Source of the DNA: Mycolicibacter heraklionensis
GTDB taxonomy: Bacteria; Actinomycetota; Actinomycetes; Mycobacteriales; Mycobacteriaceae
Direction: 5' to 3'
Length of the DNA stretch: 64,000 nt
Assembly: GCF_019645815.1 (NCBI RefSeq)
Contig: NZ_CP080997.1
Coordinates: 4,530,880 to 4,594,879 of the forward strand
Below, one piece after another: positions 24,879 through 33,771 of the stretch. The notes beneath the pieces are model-generated. The model saw only the letters and a program-made list of their open reading frames with translations, was not told the DNA's origin and did no database searches. How positions within the stretch are numbered: position 1 is the first letter of the stretch; each line of letters starts with the position of its first letter. The position numbers were made by a program, and so were the translations under genes.

Positions 24879-27683
24879 TCAAGCCTTCTTGGCGGCCTTC
24901 TTCGCCGGTGCCTTTTTCGCGGGCGCCTTGCGCGCGGTCTTCTTGGCGGCCTTCTTGACCGGCCCCCGCGCCCGCCGGTCGGCGAGCAGTTCGGCGGCAC
25001 GCTCATCGGTGATCGTGGCCACCTCATCGCCCTTGCGCAGGCTGGCGTTGGTCTCGCCGTCGGTCACGTACGGACCGAACCGGCCGTCCTTGATCACCAT
25101 CGGCTTGCCGCTGGTCGGGTCAGCACCCAACTCCCGCAGCGCCGCGGTCGCAGCTGCTTGGCGGCCACGACGTTTCGGCTCGGCGTAGATCTTCAGCGCT
25201 TCTTCGAGCGAGATCTCGAAGATCTGCTCCTCGCTTGCCAAGGACCGCGAGTCGGTGCCGCGCTTCAGGTATGGCCCGTAGCGGCCGTTCTGCGCGGTGA
25301 TCTCGTCGCCGGACTCGGGGTCGACGCCGACCACCCGCGGCAACGACAGCAGCTTCAGCGCGTCGTCGAGCGTCACGGTTTCCAGGCTCATACTGCGCAG
25401 CAACGAACCGGTGCGGGGCTTGGGGCCGGTCGGCTTCTTGCCCTTCTTGGCCGTCGTTCCGGACTCGTCGTCCGGCGGTGGCGGCAGAACTTCGGTGACA
25501 TACGGACCGTAGCGGCCGTCCTTGGCGACGATCTCGTGGCCCGTGGCCGGGTCAACACCGAGCGACCGGCCCTCCTGCGGGGTGGCGAAGCGTTCCTCGG
25601 CCAGTGCCAGGGTCAGCTCGTCCGGCGGCAACGAGTCATCCAGGTTGGCCCGCTGCGGGGTCGGCTCGCCGTCGTCACCGGTGACCATGCGCTCCAGGTA
25701 GGGACCATTCTTGCCCACCCGCACATAGACCGGCCTGCCCTGCGCGTCGTCGAACAGCCGAATCGAGTTGATCTCGCGGGCGTCGATGCCCTCCAAGTTG
25801 ACCCCGACCAGCTTCTTCAAGCCGCCGGCCCGTGCGATCGAGTCCTCGACCCCGTAGTCGCCACCGAAGTAGAAGTTGTGCAGCCAGTCGATACGGCGCT
25901 GACGCCCGGCGGCGATCCCGTCGAGCTCGTCCTCCATGGCCGCGGTGAAGTCGTAGTCGACGAGCCGGCCGAAGTGCTGCTCGAGCAGCCCGATCACGGC
26001 GAACGCCACCCAGGTGGGGACCAGCGCGCTGCCCTTTTTGTAGACGTAGCCGCGGTCCTGGATGGTCTTGATGATCGAGGAGTACGTCGACGGCCGGCCG
26101 ATGCCCAACTCTTCGAGCGCCTTGACCAGCGAGGCCTCGGTGTAGCGGGCGGGCGGGTTGGTGGCGTGCCCGTCTGGGGTCAGCTCGGTGGCGTCCACCC
26201 GCTGCCCCTGGGTCAGCTGCGGCAGCCGCCGCTCGGCGTCGTCGGCTTCGCCGCCGGCCAACTCGTCGACGGTCTCCACGTAGGCCTTGAGGAAGCCGGC
26301 GAAGGTGATGGTGCGGCCGCTGGCGGCGAACGTCACCTGCTGACTCCCGGACTGTCCGCCGATCCGCAGGCTCAGCGTGGTGCCGCGGGCGTCGGCCATC
26401 TGCGAGGCGACGGTGCGCTGCCAGATCAGCTCGTAGAGCCGGAACTCGTCGCTGCCCAGCTCGTTGCGCACCGCGTCGGGGGTGGCGAACGTCTCGCCGG
26501 CCGGCCGGATCGCCTCGTGGGCTTCCTGGGCGTTCTTGACCTTGCGGGTGTACTGCCGCGGCGACGGCGACACGTACTCCTCGCCGTAGAGCTGGCGGGC
26601 CTGGGTACGGGCGGCGTCGATAGCCGACTGCGACAGCGTCGTCGAGTCGGTACGCATGTAGGTGATGTAGCCGTTCTCGTAGAGCCGCTGGGCGATGCTC
26701 ATCGTCCGCTCGGCGGAGAACCGCAGCTTGCGGCCGGCTTCCTGCTGCAATGTCGAGGTCATGAAGGGCGCGTAGGGCCGGCGGGTGTAGGGCTTCTCCT
26801 CCACGGAGGTCACCGACAGCGACGCGCCCTGAAGCCCGGCCGCCAGCGCGGTGGCCGCGGCTTCGTCGAGCACGCGCACCTCGTCGGGCTTGCGCAGCGC
26901 GCCCAATGAGTCGAAGTCACGACCGCTGGCCACCCGCAGCTCGTCGACGGCGACCAGCCGCGCGGTGAAGCTGGGCGGAGAGGCGGTCGGGTCGGAGACG
27001 CTGGCGTCCAGTTGGGCGACCACGTCCCAGTAGGAGGCACTGCGGAACGCCATCCGTTCGCGTTCGCGCTGCACGATGATGCGAGTGGCCACCGACTGGA
27101 CGCGGCCGGCCGACAGCTTCGGCGCGACCTTCTTCCACAGCACGGGGCTGACCTCATACCCGTACAGCCGGTCCAGGACGCGCCGGGTCTCCTGCGCGTC
27201 CACCAGGTCGATGTCCAGGTCACGGGGGTTCTCGGCGGCGTTGCGGATCGCCGGCTCGGTGATCTCGTGGAACACCATCCGTTTGACCGGGATGCGCGGC
27301 TTCAGGGTCTCCAGCAGGTGCCAGGCGATCGCCTCGCCCTCCCGGTCACCATCGGTGGCCAGATAGAGCTCGTCGACGTCTTTCAGCAGGCCTTTGAGCT
27401 CGGTGACGGTGCTCTTCTTGTCGGGGCTGACGATGTAGAGCGGTTCGAAGTCGGCGTCGACGTTGACGCCGAGGCGCGCCCACGGTTCAGTCTTGTACTT
27501 CGCCGGCACGTCGGCGGCGTTGCGGGGCAGGTCCCGGATGTGCCCTCGGGAGGACTCGACGACGTAGTTCCTGCCCAGGTAACCCGCAATTTTCCGTGCC
27601 TTGGTGGGCGACTCGACAATGACGAGCCGCCGCACGGGTGTTTTATCGCCATTGCGGGCGCTCACCGTCTCAGAGTCAGCCAC
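24879..27683 (-). CDS. topA: DNA topoisomerase I
   Basis: 934 residues, the length I recall for the M. tuberculosis enzyme. A TOPRIM domain opens the protein (RRLVIVESPTKARKIAGYLG, ~18-37) and the catalytic tyrosine lies in YMRTDSTTLS (~342). The C-terminal third holds repeated TopoI-C modules with GRYGPYVTE/GRYGPYLKR/GRFGPYVTD, and the protein ends in a Lys/Ala-rich tail (KKAPAKKAAKKA) instead of zinc ribbons, as is typical of actinobacteria. It relaxes negative supercoils. The GTG at 27683 is chosen because it gives this length; the frame is open 72 nt further upstream. Single gene, essential in mycobacteria. Confidence 0.97.
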   Translation of the reverse strand: MADSETVSARNGDKTPVRRLVIVESPTKARKIAGYLGRNYVVESSRGHIRDLPRNAADVPAKYKTEPWARLGVNVDADFEPLYIVSPDKKSTVTELKGLLKDVDELYLATDGDREGEAIAWHLLETLKPRIPVKRMVFHEITEPAIRNAAENPRDLDIDLVDAQETRRVLDRLYGYEVSPVLWKKVAPKLSAGRVQSVATRIIVQRERERMAFRSASYWDVVAQLDASVSDPTASPPSFTARLVAVDELRVASGRDFDSLGALRKPDEVRVLDEAAATALAAGLQGASLSVTSVEEKPYTRRPYAPFMTSTLQQEAGRKLRFSAERTMSIAQRLYENGYITYMRTDSTTLSQSAIDAARTQARQLYGEEYVSPSPRQYTRKVKNAQEAHEAIRPAGETFATPDAVRNELGSDEFRLYELIWQRTVASQMADARGTTLSLRIGGQSGSQQVTFAASGRTITFAGFLKAYVETVDELAGGEADDAERRLPQLTQGQRVDATELTPDGHATNPPARYTEASLVKALEELGIGRPSTYSSIIKTIQDRGYVYKKGSALVPTWVAFAVIGLLEQHFGRLVDYDFTAAMEDELDGIAAGRQRRIDWLHNFYFGGDYGVEDSIARAGGLKKLVGVNLEGIDAREINSIRLFDDAQGRPVYVRVGKNGPYLERMVTGDDGEPTPQRANLDDSLPPDELTLALAEERFATPQEGRSLGVDPATGHEIVAKDGRYGPYVTEVLPPPPDDESGTTAKKGKKPTGPKPRTGSLLRSMSLETVTLDDALKLLSLPRVVGVDPESGDEITAQNGRYGPYLKRGTDSRSLASEEQIFEISLEEALKIYAEPKRRGRQAAATAALRELGADPTSGKPMVIKDGRFGPYVTDGETNASLRKGDEVATITDERAAELLADRRARGPVKKAAKKTARKAPAKKAPAKKAAKKA

Positions 27684-27799
27684 CTTGCGCTTACCACTCC
27701 ACTTCTGTCCGCACCGGCAGGCCGCGCCGCCGGTGGACAACTGACAATCTCGCACTCACGACCGTGCCGACGCAAACCGGCGCTCAGCAGTGCATTCTC

Positions 27800-28438
27800 T
27801 CAAAGCCCGTCGCCGTGGCCCGGGATCGTGCCTACGACACGCGGCCATTGACTCAACGCCTCGGGGTCCGCGGGTGATTCCCCGACGTTTTCGACCAGCC
27901 GCGACAACCTGCGGCGGCCGGTGATCCGCAGCGCCGGATGGCCCCCGCGGGTGCCGATCAGGGTGGGTGCGATGCCCACCCGCATCATGGCCGAGGCCAG
28001 CGGCGCGAAGGTGTCCGGGGCGTGCGGATCGAGCCCGAGCAGGTATCGGTCGCCTTCGGCGGTGCCCGCCGCCAGCGTCCACGCCCGCAGTTCACGCGGA
28101 CCCGGCAGCCATTGCGGTGGCACGGTCTTCACCGCTCCGCGAGTCCACGCCTGGGCCAGCCCACGCAAGCGCGCGTCGACCGCGGTCCGCACCAACGGGG
28201 TGTCTTCCTCGGTGCGGGTGACCTCCGACAGCAGACCGGCCTGGCCGATCAGCTCGGCCAGCGCCACAGCCCGCCATTGGGCGTCGACCACGACCGACAG
28301 CCGCGCTCCGTCACCCGCCACGACGATCTGCCCCGGGCCAGCCAGCACCCCGGTGAGGTCGGCAACGCTGGGCGGCACCGACTCTGCCGAAAAGAAGGAA
28401 AGCTGGCTCACGTCACCGACAGTAAGCCGGTCCACCAT
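27800..28438 (-). CDS. Conserved actinobacterial protein of unknown function (Rv3647c type)
   Basis: 212 residues, soluble, no signal peptide. N-terminal half (SQLSFFSAESVPPSVADLTG, then VVDAQWRAVALAELIG) and a C-terminal GRRRLSRLVENVGE stretch give no recognised fold. It lies between topA and cspA on the same strand, as in other mycobacteria, with 116 bp to topA and a strong terminator separating it from cspA upstream. The topA-neighbour position hints at a chromosome-related role but nothing in the sequence shows one. Confidence 0.85.
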   Translation of the reverse strand: MVDRLTVGDVSQLSFFSAESVPPSVADLTGVLAGPGQIVVAGDGARLSVVVDAQWRAVALAELIGQAGLLSEVTRTEEDTPLVRTAVDARLRGLAQAWTRGAVKTVPPQWLPGPRELRAWTLAAGTAEGDRYLLGLDPHAPDTFAPLASAMMRVGIAPTLIGTRGGHPALRITGRRRLSRLVENVGESPADPEALSQWPRVVGTIPGHGDGL

Positions 28439-28478
28439 CCGGCGGCATCCGGGGCGGTCTTAGCCGCCCGAAACGAAA

Positions 28479-28518
28479 CCCCCCGGCTTAGCTCCGTTGG
28501 CGGGAGCTGCCCGGGGGG
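28479..28518 (-). terminator. Intrinsic terminator after cspA
   Basis: On the minus strand, CCCCCCGG and AGCTCC pair with GGAGCT and CCGGGGGG around a short loop (CGCCAAC), and the stem is followed by TTTCGTTTCG. It lies 19 bp past the cspA stop and should insulate the downstream gene. Confidence 0.85.
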
Positions 28519-28537
28519 TGACGTCAAATTCCGTTGC

Positions 28538-28741
28538 TCAGACGGCGCGGACGCCCGTGGCCTGGGGGCCCTTGGGGCTCTGCCCGACCTCGAACTCCAC
28601 CCGCTGGTTTTCCTCGAGGGTGCGAAAGCCGGACCCTTGGATTTCCGTGTAGTGGACAAACACGTCCGCCGACCCGTCTTCAGGCGCGATGAAGCCGAAG
28701 CCCTTTTCTGCGTTGAACCACTTCACAGTTCCCTGTGGCAT
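28538..28741 (-). CDS. cspA: Cold-shock protein A
   Basis: 67 residues, a single CSD OB fold with RNP1 (KGFGFIAP) and RNP2 (VFVHY) intact, so it binds single-stranded RNA and DNA as an RNA chaperone. The ATG is preceded by AGGAAAG. It is followed by a strong intrinsic terminator, so it is monocistronic, and preceded by a 369-bp gap that probably holds a long untranslated leader as in many csp genes. Confidence 0.97.
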   Translation of the reverse strand: MPQGTVKWFNAEKGFGFIAPEDGSADVFVHYTEIQGSGFRTLEENQRVEFEVGQSPKGPQATGVRAV

Positions 28742-29110
28742 TTGTCGATCTTTCCTTACTCTTCTTGCCCGGTGCGGTGCGCACCGTTGTTCGGGGCACC
28801 GATTTTCGCTGCCCCGGGCCTGTTCCGGCCGCCGTACCCTGGCGGACGGTCGGTGCTGACACCGACGCTCCCCCGCGGGCACTGCGGCCGCAACCACAGA
28901 TCCTGCGAAGGCTTAACACGAACACAGAAGCTACGACCGCCCATCAGTCAACCATGTTCGTTGCGTTGAGGACAGACTGCGGTGCCGAAATCTCGGCCGA
29001 AGGGTGAACAATACGGCGGCGGACATTCGAGGCCGGCGGTTCAGCGAGACTCGACGTAGGAGAGGCGAAGCTGGGACCGCCGCATAAACCACGCAATTGA
29101 GGATGGGACC
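28742..29110. other. Intergenic region between cspA and the helicase gene (369 bp)
   Basis: Holds the divergent promoters of cspA (minus) and the helicase (plus). A TTGACT hexamer on the minus strand (28946-28951) could be a cspA -35, but no clear -10 is found at the right distance, so the transcript start is undecided. No hairpin, small gene or repeat was recognised. Confidence 0.5.
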
Positions 29111-31462
29111 ATGACGGCGAATTTCGGCGGTGAATTGCTGGCCGCCGCGCTCGCCGGGGTCGAGGCCGGTGAAGATCCGCTGCGTCATGTCGCCGATCTG
29201 CCGGCGTCCGCGGGCCAAGCGGGCGCCTGGCCGGACTGGGCCGAGCCCGACGTGATCAGCGCCTTCACCGGACGCGGGGTCGAGGCGCCGTGGTCGCATC
29301 AGCTGGCCGCCGCCGAACTTGCGCACGCCGGGCGTCACGTGGTGATCAGCACCGGTACGGCGTCGGGGAAATCGCTGGCCTACCAACTCCCGGTGCTGCA
29401 GGCACTGGTGACCGATCCCCGCGCCCGGGTGCTCTATCTGTCGCCGACGAAGGCGCTGGGGCACGATCAGCTGCGCGCGGCGCACACGCTGACCGCGGCG
29501 GTGCCACGACTGGGTCGCGCAGCCGGAGCCGTCGCACCCACCGCCTACGACGGCGACAGCGCCGCCGAGATCCGCCGGTTCGCCCGGGAACAGTCCCGCT
29601 GGGTGTTCTCCAACCCGGACATGATCCACCTGTCGCTGCTGCGCAACCACGCCCGCTGGGCGGCGTTCCTGCGCGGGCTGCGCTTCGTGATCGTCGACGA
29701 ATGCCACTACTACCGGGGGATCTTCGGCTCGCACGTGGCGATGGTGCTGCGACGGCTGCTGCGGTTGTGTGCGCGTTACTCCGCACCGGGGGCGCCGGCC
29801 GGACCCACCGTGATCTTCGCCAGCGCCACCACCGCATTGCCGGGCGCCAGCGCCTCAGCGCTGATCGGCCAGCCCGTCGCGGAGGTCACCGAGGACGGCT
29901 CGCCGCACGGGGCCCGGACGGTGGCCCTGTGGGAGCCGGCGCTGCGCACCGATGTGACCGGTGAGAACGGCGCGCCGGTACGCCGTGCCGCCGGCACCGA
30001 GTCGGCCCGGGTGATGGCCGACCTGATCGCCGAGGGGGCTCGCACCCTGACCTTTGTGCGCTCGCGCCGGGGCGCGGAACTCACCGCGCTGGCGGCCCGC
30101 ACCCGGCTGGAATCGGTTGCCCCGGCGCTGGTCGACAAGGTCGCCTCCTACCGGGCCGGATATCTGGCCGAGGATCGCCGCGCCTTGGAGCGCGCGCTGG
30201 CCGACGGTGAGCTGTATGGCCTGGCCACCACCAACGCCCTGGAGCTCGGCGTGGACATCGCCGGGCTGGACGCGGTGGTGATCGCGGGCTTCCCCGGCAC
30301 CGTGACCTCGTTCTGGCAGCAGGCCGGCCGGTCCGGCCGGCGGGGCCAGACGGCGCTGATCGTGCTGGTCGCTCGCGACGACCCGCTGGACACCTACCTG
30401 GTGCATCACCCCGCGGCGCTGCTGGACAAGCCGATCGAGCAGGTGGTGATCGACCCGGCAAACCCTTACGTGCTGGGACCGCAGCTGCTGTGCGCGGCCG
30501 CCGAACTGCCGCTGACCGTCGCTGAAGTGGCGCAGTTGGGCGCCGAGCAGGTGGCCGACGCTCTGGTCGAGGACGGGTTGTTGCGTCGGCGGTCCGAGAA
30601 GTACTTCCCGGCGGCCGGCCTCGACCCGCACGCAACCGTGGAAATCCGCGGGTCCGCCGGTGGGCAAGTGGCGATCGTCGAAGCCGACACCGGCCGGCTG
30701 CTGGGCAGTGTCGACGCCGGGCGGGCGTCGGCCACGGTGCACACCGGGGCGGTGTATTTGCATCAGGGCGAGAGTTATGTGGTCGATTCGCTGGACACCG
30801 AGCGCCAGATCGCGTTCGTACACGCCGAGGATCCCGGCTACGCGACGTTCGCACGCGAGATCACCGACATCGACGTGACCGGAGCCGGCGAACGCGCCTG
30901 GTTCGGTCCGGTCAGTCTCGGCCTGGTGCCGGTGACGGTGACCCGTCAGATCGTCGGCTATCTGCGGCGGCTGCCGACCGGGGAGGTGCTGGACTTCATC
31001 GACCTGGACATTCCACCGGCGACACTGCCCACCACGGCGGTGGTCTACACCGTCACCGCCGCGGCGCTGGCGGACTGCGGAGTGGCCGAGACGGCGATAC
31101 CGGGGGCGTTGCATGCCGCCGAGCATGCGGCGATCGGGCTGCTGCCGCTGGTGGCCAGCTGCGATCGCGGCGACATCGGCGGCCTGTCCACCGCGGCCGG
31201 TCCGGAAGCGCTGGGCAGCCTGCCCAGTGTCTTTGTTTATGACGGCCATCCTGGCGGTGCCGGCTTCGCCGAGCGCGGATACCGCGCGGCGGCCACCTGG
31301 CTGACGGCGACGGCGGAGACGATCGAGTCCTGCGAATGTCCGCACGGCTGCCCCTCGTGCGTGCAATCGCCCAAGTGCGGCAATGGCAATGACCCGTTGG
31401 ACAAGGACGGCGCGGTGCGGGTGCTGCGATTGGTGCTCGGCAGGCTCGACGGCGCGCACTAG
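29111..31462 (+). CDS. MrfA/Hrq1-like DEAD-box DNA helicase with C-terminal DUF1998 domain
   Basis: 783 residues. Superfamily 2 motifs: Walker A GTASGKS (82-88), DECH box (196-199), SAT motif (FASATT), and the arginine finger QQAGRSGRRGQ near residue 405. The C-terminal DUF1998 region ends in four cysteines (SCECPHGCPSCVQSPKCGN, about 738-757) that should bind zinc. In Bacillus, MrfA of this family acts in mitomycin DNA-damage repair as a 3'-5' helicase. Corresponds to Rv3649. A terminator-like hairpin follows; no PE_PGRS gene separates it from the next gene, unlike in M. tuberculosis. Confidence 0.93.
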   Translation: MTANFGGELLAAALAGVEAGEDPLRHVADLPASAGQAGAWPDWAEPDVISAFTGRGVEAPWSHQLAAAELAHAGRHVVISTGTASGKSLAYQLPVLQALVTDPRARVLYLSPTKALGHDQLRAAHTLTAAVPRLGRAAGAVAPTAYDGDSAAEIRRFAREQSRWVFSNPDMIHLSLLRNHARWAAFLRGLRFVIVDECHYYRGIFGSHVAMVLRRLLRLCARYSAPGAPAGPTVIFASATTALPGASASALIGQPVAEVTEDGSPHGARTVALWEPALRTDVTGENGAPVRRAAGTESARVMADLIAEGARTLTFVRSRRGAELTALAARTRLESVAPALVDKVASYRAGYLAEDRRALERALADGELYGLATTNALELGVDIAGLDAVVIAGFPGTVTSFWQQAGRSGRRGQTALIVLVARDDPLDTYLVHHPAALLDKPIEQVVIDPANPYVLGPQLLCAAAELPLTVAEVAQLGAEQVADALVEDGLLRRRSEKYFPAAGLDPHATVEIRGSAGGQVAIVEADTGRLLGSVDAGRASATVHTGAVYLHQGESYVVDSLDTERQIAFVHAEDPGYATFAREITDIDVTGAGERAWFGPVSLGLVPVTVTRQIVGYLRRLPTGEVLDFIDLDIPPATLPTTAVVYTVTAAALADCGVAETAIPGALHAAEHAAIGLLPLVASCDRGDIGGLSTAAGPEALGSLPSVFVYDGHPGGAGFAERGYRAAATWLTATAETIESCECPHGCPSCVQSPKCGNGNDPLDKDGAVRVLRLVLGRLDGAH

Positions 31463-31476
31463 GCGATCGGGACTGC

Positions 31477-31510
31477 GGGAGTCGGCCGACCCCCCGAACG
31501 GCCGACTCCC
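31477..31510 (+). terminator. Terminator-like hairpin after the helicase gene
   Basis: Perfect 11-bp stem GGGAGTCGGCC / GGCCGACTCCC with a 12-nt loop, 15 bp after the stop. No T tract follows, so it may be a mycobacterial non-canonical terminator. Confidence 0.6.
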
Positions 31511-31754
31511 CCGAGCCCTTACCCCTGCCAGCTGCGTCGCAGCGACAGGCGTCACGGTGCAAGAAACACCGGGGACAGTAAGACGAACGGTCGAGAAATG
31601 CGATCCGCTCCCAACCCGATGCATGACCGGATGCGGCCGTAAGTTACCGGCTAAACCGGATCCTTCGCAACTTGGCAGGGTGCCGCGCTGGGGGGAAGCG
31701 GCGTCAAATCCGGGAAATAACTCGCTGTTGACGCTGGTAGAAGGGCGGCAGACG

Positions 31755-31760
31755 TAATAT
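31755..31760 (+). promoter_or_regulatory. -10 hexamer TAATAT
   Basis: Close match to the sigma-A -10 box, 9 nt before the ATG at 31770; implies a leaderless or nearly leaderless mRNA. A TTGACG 21 bp upstream is too far for a normal -35. Confidence 0.5.
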
Positions 31761-31769
31761 CGGCGAATT

Positions 31770-32807
31770 ATGGCGCACGATTGGCTGCTGGTGGAGACCC
31801 TGGGGGGTGAACCGGCAGTCGTCGCGCAAGGGCGTCAGCTGAAGAACCTGGTGCCGATCACCCAGTTCCTGCGACGCAGCCCGCACCTGGCGGCGATTCA
31901 GACCGCGATCGCCGAAGCGGTGCGGACCGGCCAAAGCCTGGCCAGCATCACTGCACGCCGCGACCGGGTGATCCGCACCGAACCGGTGGTGATGTCCGAT
32001 GGCCGGGTGCACGGCGTGCATGTCTGGACCGGACCGGCCGACATGGAACCACCGGAACGGCCCATCCCGGGCCCGCTGAAGTGGGACCTGACCCTGGGAG
32101 TGGCCACCGACACCGGGGAGTCGCTGGCCAACAGCGGCAAGGACCCCGAGGTGGAGGCCACCCACGACCGGGCGTTCGTCGAAGAGTTGCCCGCTCGCGA
32201 GTTCAGCCCCAATGAGAACAAGGTGTTGGCTCTGGCGATCCGGGCCGAACCCGGGCAGACGATCTGCAGCACCTGGGATGTCACCGATTTCAACGGCGAG
32301 CCCGTTCGGATGGGCTTCGTGGTCCGCACGGCTCGCGAGACGGTTCCCGGCGGACGTGAGCACTTGGTGACGCGCGGGATGAACTGGCGGGGCCAGTTCG
32401 ACGGCGCGGTGCAGCGCCCCGACTTCCTTGCGCAGCAGATCCTGCACGCACTGGCCCAGCCTGGCGTGCACCGGGCCATGGTCGATCTGGCCAACCGGCG
32501 GTTGCTGAAGTGGCTGGATGAGCCGTGCCCGTTCTACGACTGGCGCAGTCCGGCGGACGTAGCGCGGGTCCATCCCGACGACCAGGTGCAGATCGCCCGG
32601 ATGGAAGACGACCTGGCCCGCTCCCAGGCCCCGGCGAGCGGGGTGCTGCGGCTGCGTCAGATGGACGGCGGTTGGGCGCCGGTCCACGTGACGGTCAACA
32701 AGGTGGAACTCGAAGAAGGCACCGTGGCCGGGCTGGTCGCGCTGCGCCTGCCCGCCGATGCCGAACTCGCCGACGCTGGTTTGAGCGCCACAACCGAAGC
32801 CCCCTAG
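31770..32807 (+). CDS. Sensor-domain protein of the Rv3651 family
   Basis: 345 residues, the same length I recall for Rv3651, whose crystal structure shows three consecutive PAS/GAF-like sensor domains. Visible landmarks: MAHDWLLVETLG at the N-terminus, a central DUF5593-like segment (WDVTDFNGEPVRMGFV) and a C-terminal PAS-like part (VHPDDQVQIARMEDDLARS). No enzyme or DNA-binding domain is attached, so it probably acts by protein contact in the cytoplasm. The ligand is unknown. Its last codons overlap by 4 bp the end of the convergent pilus cluster. Confidence 0.88.
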   Translation: MAHDWLLVETLGGEPAVVAQGRQLKNLVPITQFLRRSPHLAAIQTAIAEAVRTGQSLASITARRDRVIRTEPVVMSDGRVHGVHVWTGPADMEPPERPIPGPLKWDLTLGVATDTGESLANSGKDPEVEATHDRAFVEELPAREFSPNENKVLALAIRAEPGQTICSTWDVTDFNGEPVRMGFVVRTARETVPGGREHLVTRGMNWRGQFDGAVQRPDFLAQQILHALAQPGVHRAMVDLANRRLLKWLDEPCPFYDWRSPADVARVHPDDQVQIARMEDDLARSQAPASGVLRLRQMDGGWAPVHVTVNKVELEEGTVAGLVALRLPADAELADAGLSATTEAP

Positions 32808-33172
32808 CCGACCGGCCCGGCGCGCGCCGTCGCCCGGGCGGGGCTTAGCCGCCAGCCGGGCACCGGCATCGCGACGGTGATCACCACATCGAGTCCGTCG
32901 ACGGTGCAAGTCATTTCACCGGCGTGCATCCGCGAGCCCAGCATCGTGGCTTGAGCGCAGGCGGTAGCGGGCCCGGCGGGAAGCCGGCCCGCACCGCCCA
33001 ACGCCGCCAGGTCGGCGATGGCCTGGGCACGGTGTCGGGCGATGATCGCGGCACCGAGCACGAAGCCGCCGCCGGTGACGCTCAGCAGCACCGCGACCAT
33101 CGCGGCGGCGGCCACGGTGGCCCCGCCGGCCTCACTGCGACGGCTCGGCCGCCGCGACCGCTTCGGCGGCAA
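32804..33172 (-). CDS. Tad pilus minor component, TadG-like (Rv3654c type)
   Basis: 122 residues from the TTG at 33172: a short Arg-rich start (PPKRSRRPSRR), a hydrophobic segment (ATVAAAAMVAVLLSVTGGGF, ~19-40), then ARHRAQAIADLAALGGA, a signature of minor pilins of tad clusters, and a tail with two cysteines (ATACAQ, EMTCTV). Alternative starts are GTG 33115 and ATG 33100, which would shorten the positively charged part before the helix. It overlaps the previous gene by 41 bp if TTG is used. Last gene of the pilus operon. Confidence 0.7.
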   Translation of the reverse strand: MPPKRSRRPSRRSEAGGATVAAAAMVAVLLSVTGGGFVLGAAIIARHRAQAIADLAALGGAGRLPAGPATACAQATMLGSRMHAGEMTCTVDGLDVVITVAMPVPGWRLSPARATARAGPVG

Positions 33173-33479
33173 TCGCCAAGCCGGGCAACAGAACCGGTTG
33201 GGCGCTGACGCGGGCGACCACCACGTCACCCTCGGAGCGCAGCCGGACCGTCGCACCGGCCGGCGCGAGCCGTCGCACCACCGCGGTGACCGCTGGGACG
33301 TCTCCGCGCGCCGCCAGCCGGGCGGCTTCCCGGGCGGCGTCGACGCAGCGGATCTGGGCGGACACCGCGCTGATCCCGGCCAGGCACAGCACCAGCACCG
33401 AGACCAGGGCCGCCAACGCGAACGCTGCCTCGACAGTGCTGGCGCCGGAATCCTCGACAAAGCGCGCACGGCCGGTCAC
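33132..33479 (-). CDS. TadE-like minor pilin (Rv3655c type)
   Basis: 115 residues from a GTG. A short polar start (MTGRARFVEDSGASTVE) leads into one hydrophobic helix (AAFALAALVSVLVLCLAGIS) and then the QIRCVDAAREAARLAARGD motif typical of TadE-like proteins. The Glu-Ala after the SGASTVE cleavage-like region recalls class III pilin signals. It starts 6 bp after the pilin-like gene. Assembled at the membrane with the tad machinery; role minor. Confidence 0.85.
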   Translation of the reverse strand: MTGRARFVEDSGASTVEAAFALAALVSVLVLCLAGISAVSAQIRCVDAAREAARLAARGDVPAVTAVVRRLAPAGATVRLRSEGDVVVARVSAQPVLLPGLAIAAEAVAAAEPSQ

Positions 33480-33485
33480 GACCCG

Positions 33486-33707
33486 TCAGACCTTGGTGTT
33501 CAGCGCTCGCCCGATGACGCGATTCAGTGCCGACACGATCGAGTCACCGGTGACCACGGTGTAGAGGATCGCGCCGAAGGCCGCGGCAGCGATCGTCCCG
33601 ATTGCGTATTCCACCGTGGACATCCCGGACTCATCGGATGCCAGCAGCACCATCTTCAGCGAGATGACACGAAACATATTGCGTGCCTTTAATGCCCGCG
33701 TTTTCAC
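33486..33707 (-). CDS. Flp-type pilin-like protein (DUF4244)
   Basis: 73 residues. After a basic leader (MKTRALKARNMFRVISLKM) comes DESGMSTVEYAIGTIAAAAFGAILYTVVTGD split over residues ~25-55, which fits a class III signal: cleavage after Gly, Glu at position +5 of the mature protein and a hydrophobic helix. This is probably the main pilin of the tad-like cluster. A GTG start has an excellent AAGGAGG 5 nt upstream, the strongest Shine-Dalgarno of this cluster, consistent with high expression of a structural subunit. Confidence 0.88.
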   Translation of the reverse strand: MKTRALKARNMFRVISLKMVLLASDESGMSTVEYAIGTIAAAAFGAILYTVVTGDSIVSALNRVIGRALNTKV

Positions 33708-33771
33708 AAGCGCCTCCTTCAGCCGTACTTTTCTTCGACTCTCGCGGCGTGTCCGCGAAGCATTTCCCGAA

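Larger units (their letters stand above)
31463..31769. other. Intergenic region after the helicase (307 bp)
   Basis: Contains the hairpin at 31477-31510 and, at its end, the TAATAT hexamer of the following gene. In M. tuberculosis a PE_PGRS gene lies here; I see no PE start or Gly-Ala repeat remnant on either strand. Confidence 0.6.

Noticed and set aside
24879..24985. Frameshift or low-complexity artefact at the end of topA
   Set aside because: The Lys/Ala-rich tail is a normal feature of actinobacterial topoisomerase I, and the total length fits the family.
33173..33469. Long N-terminal extension of the TadG-like protein
   Set aside because: It is the out-of-frame reading of the TadE-like gene, rich in Arg, Trp and Pro.
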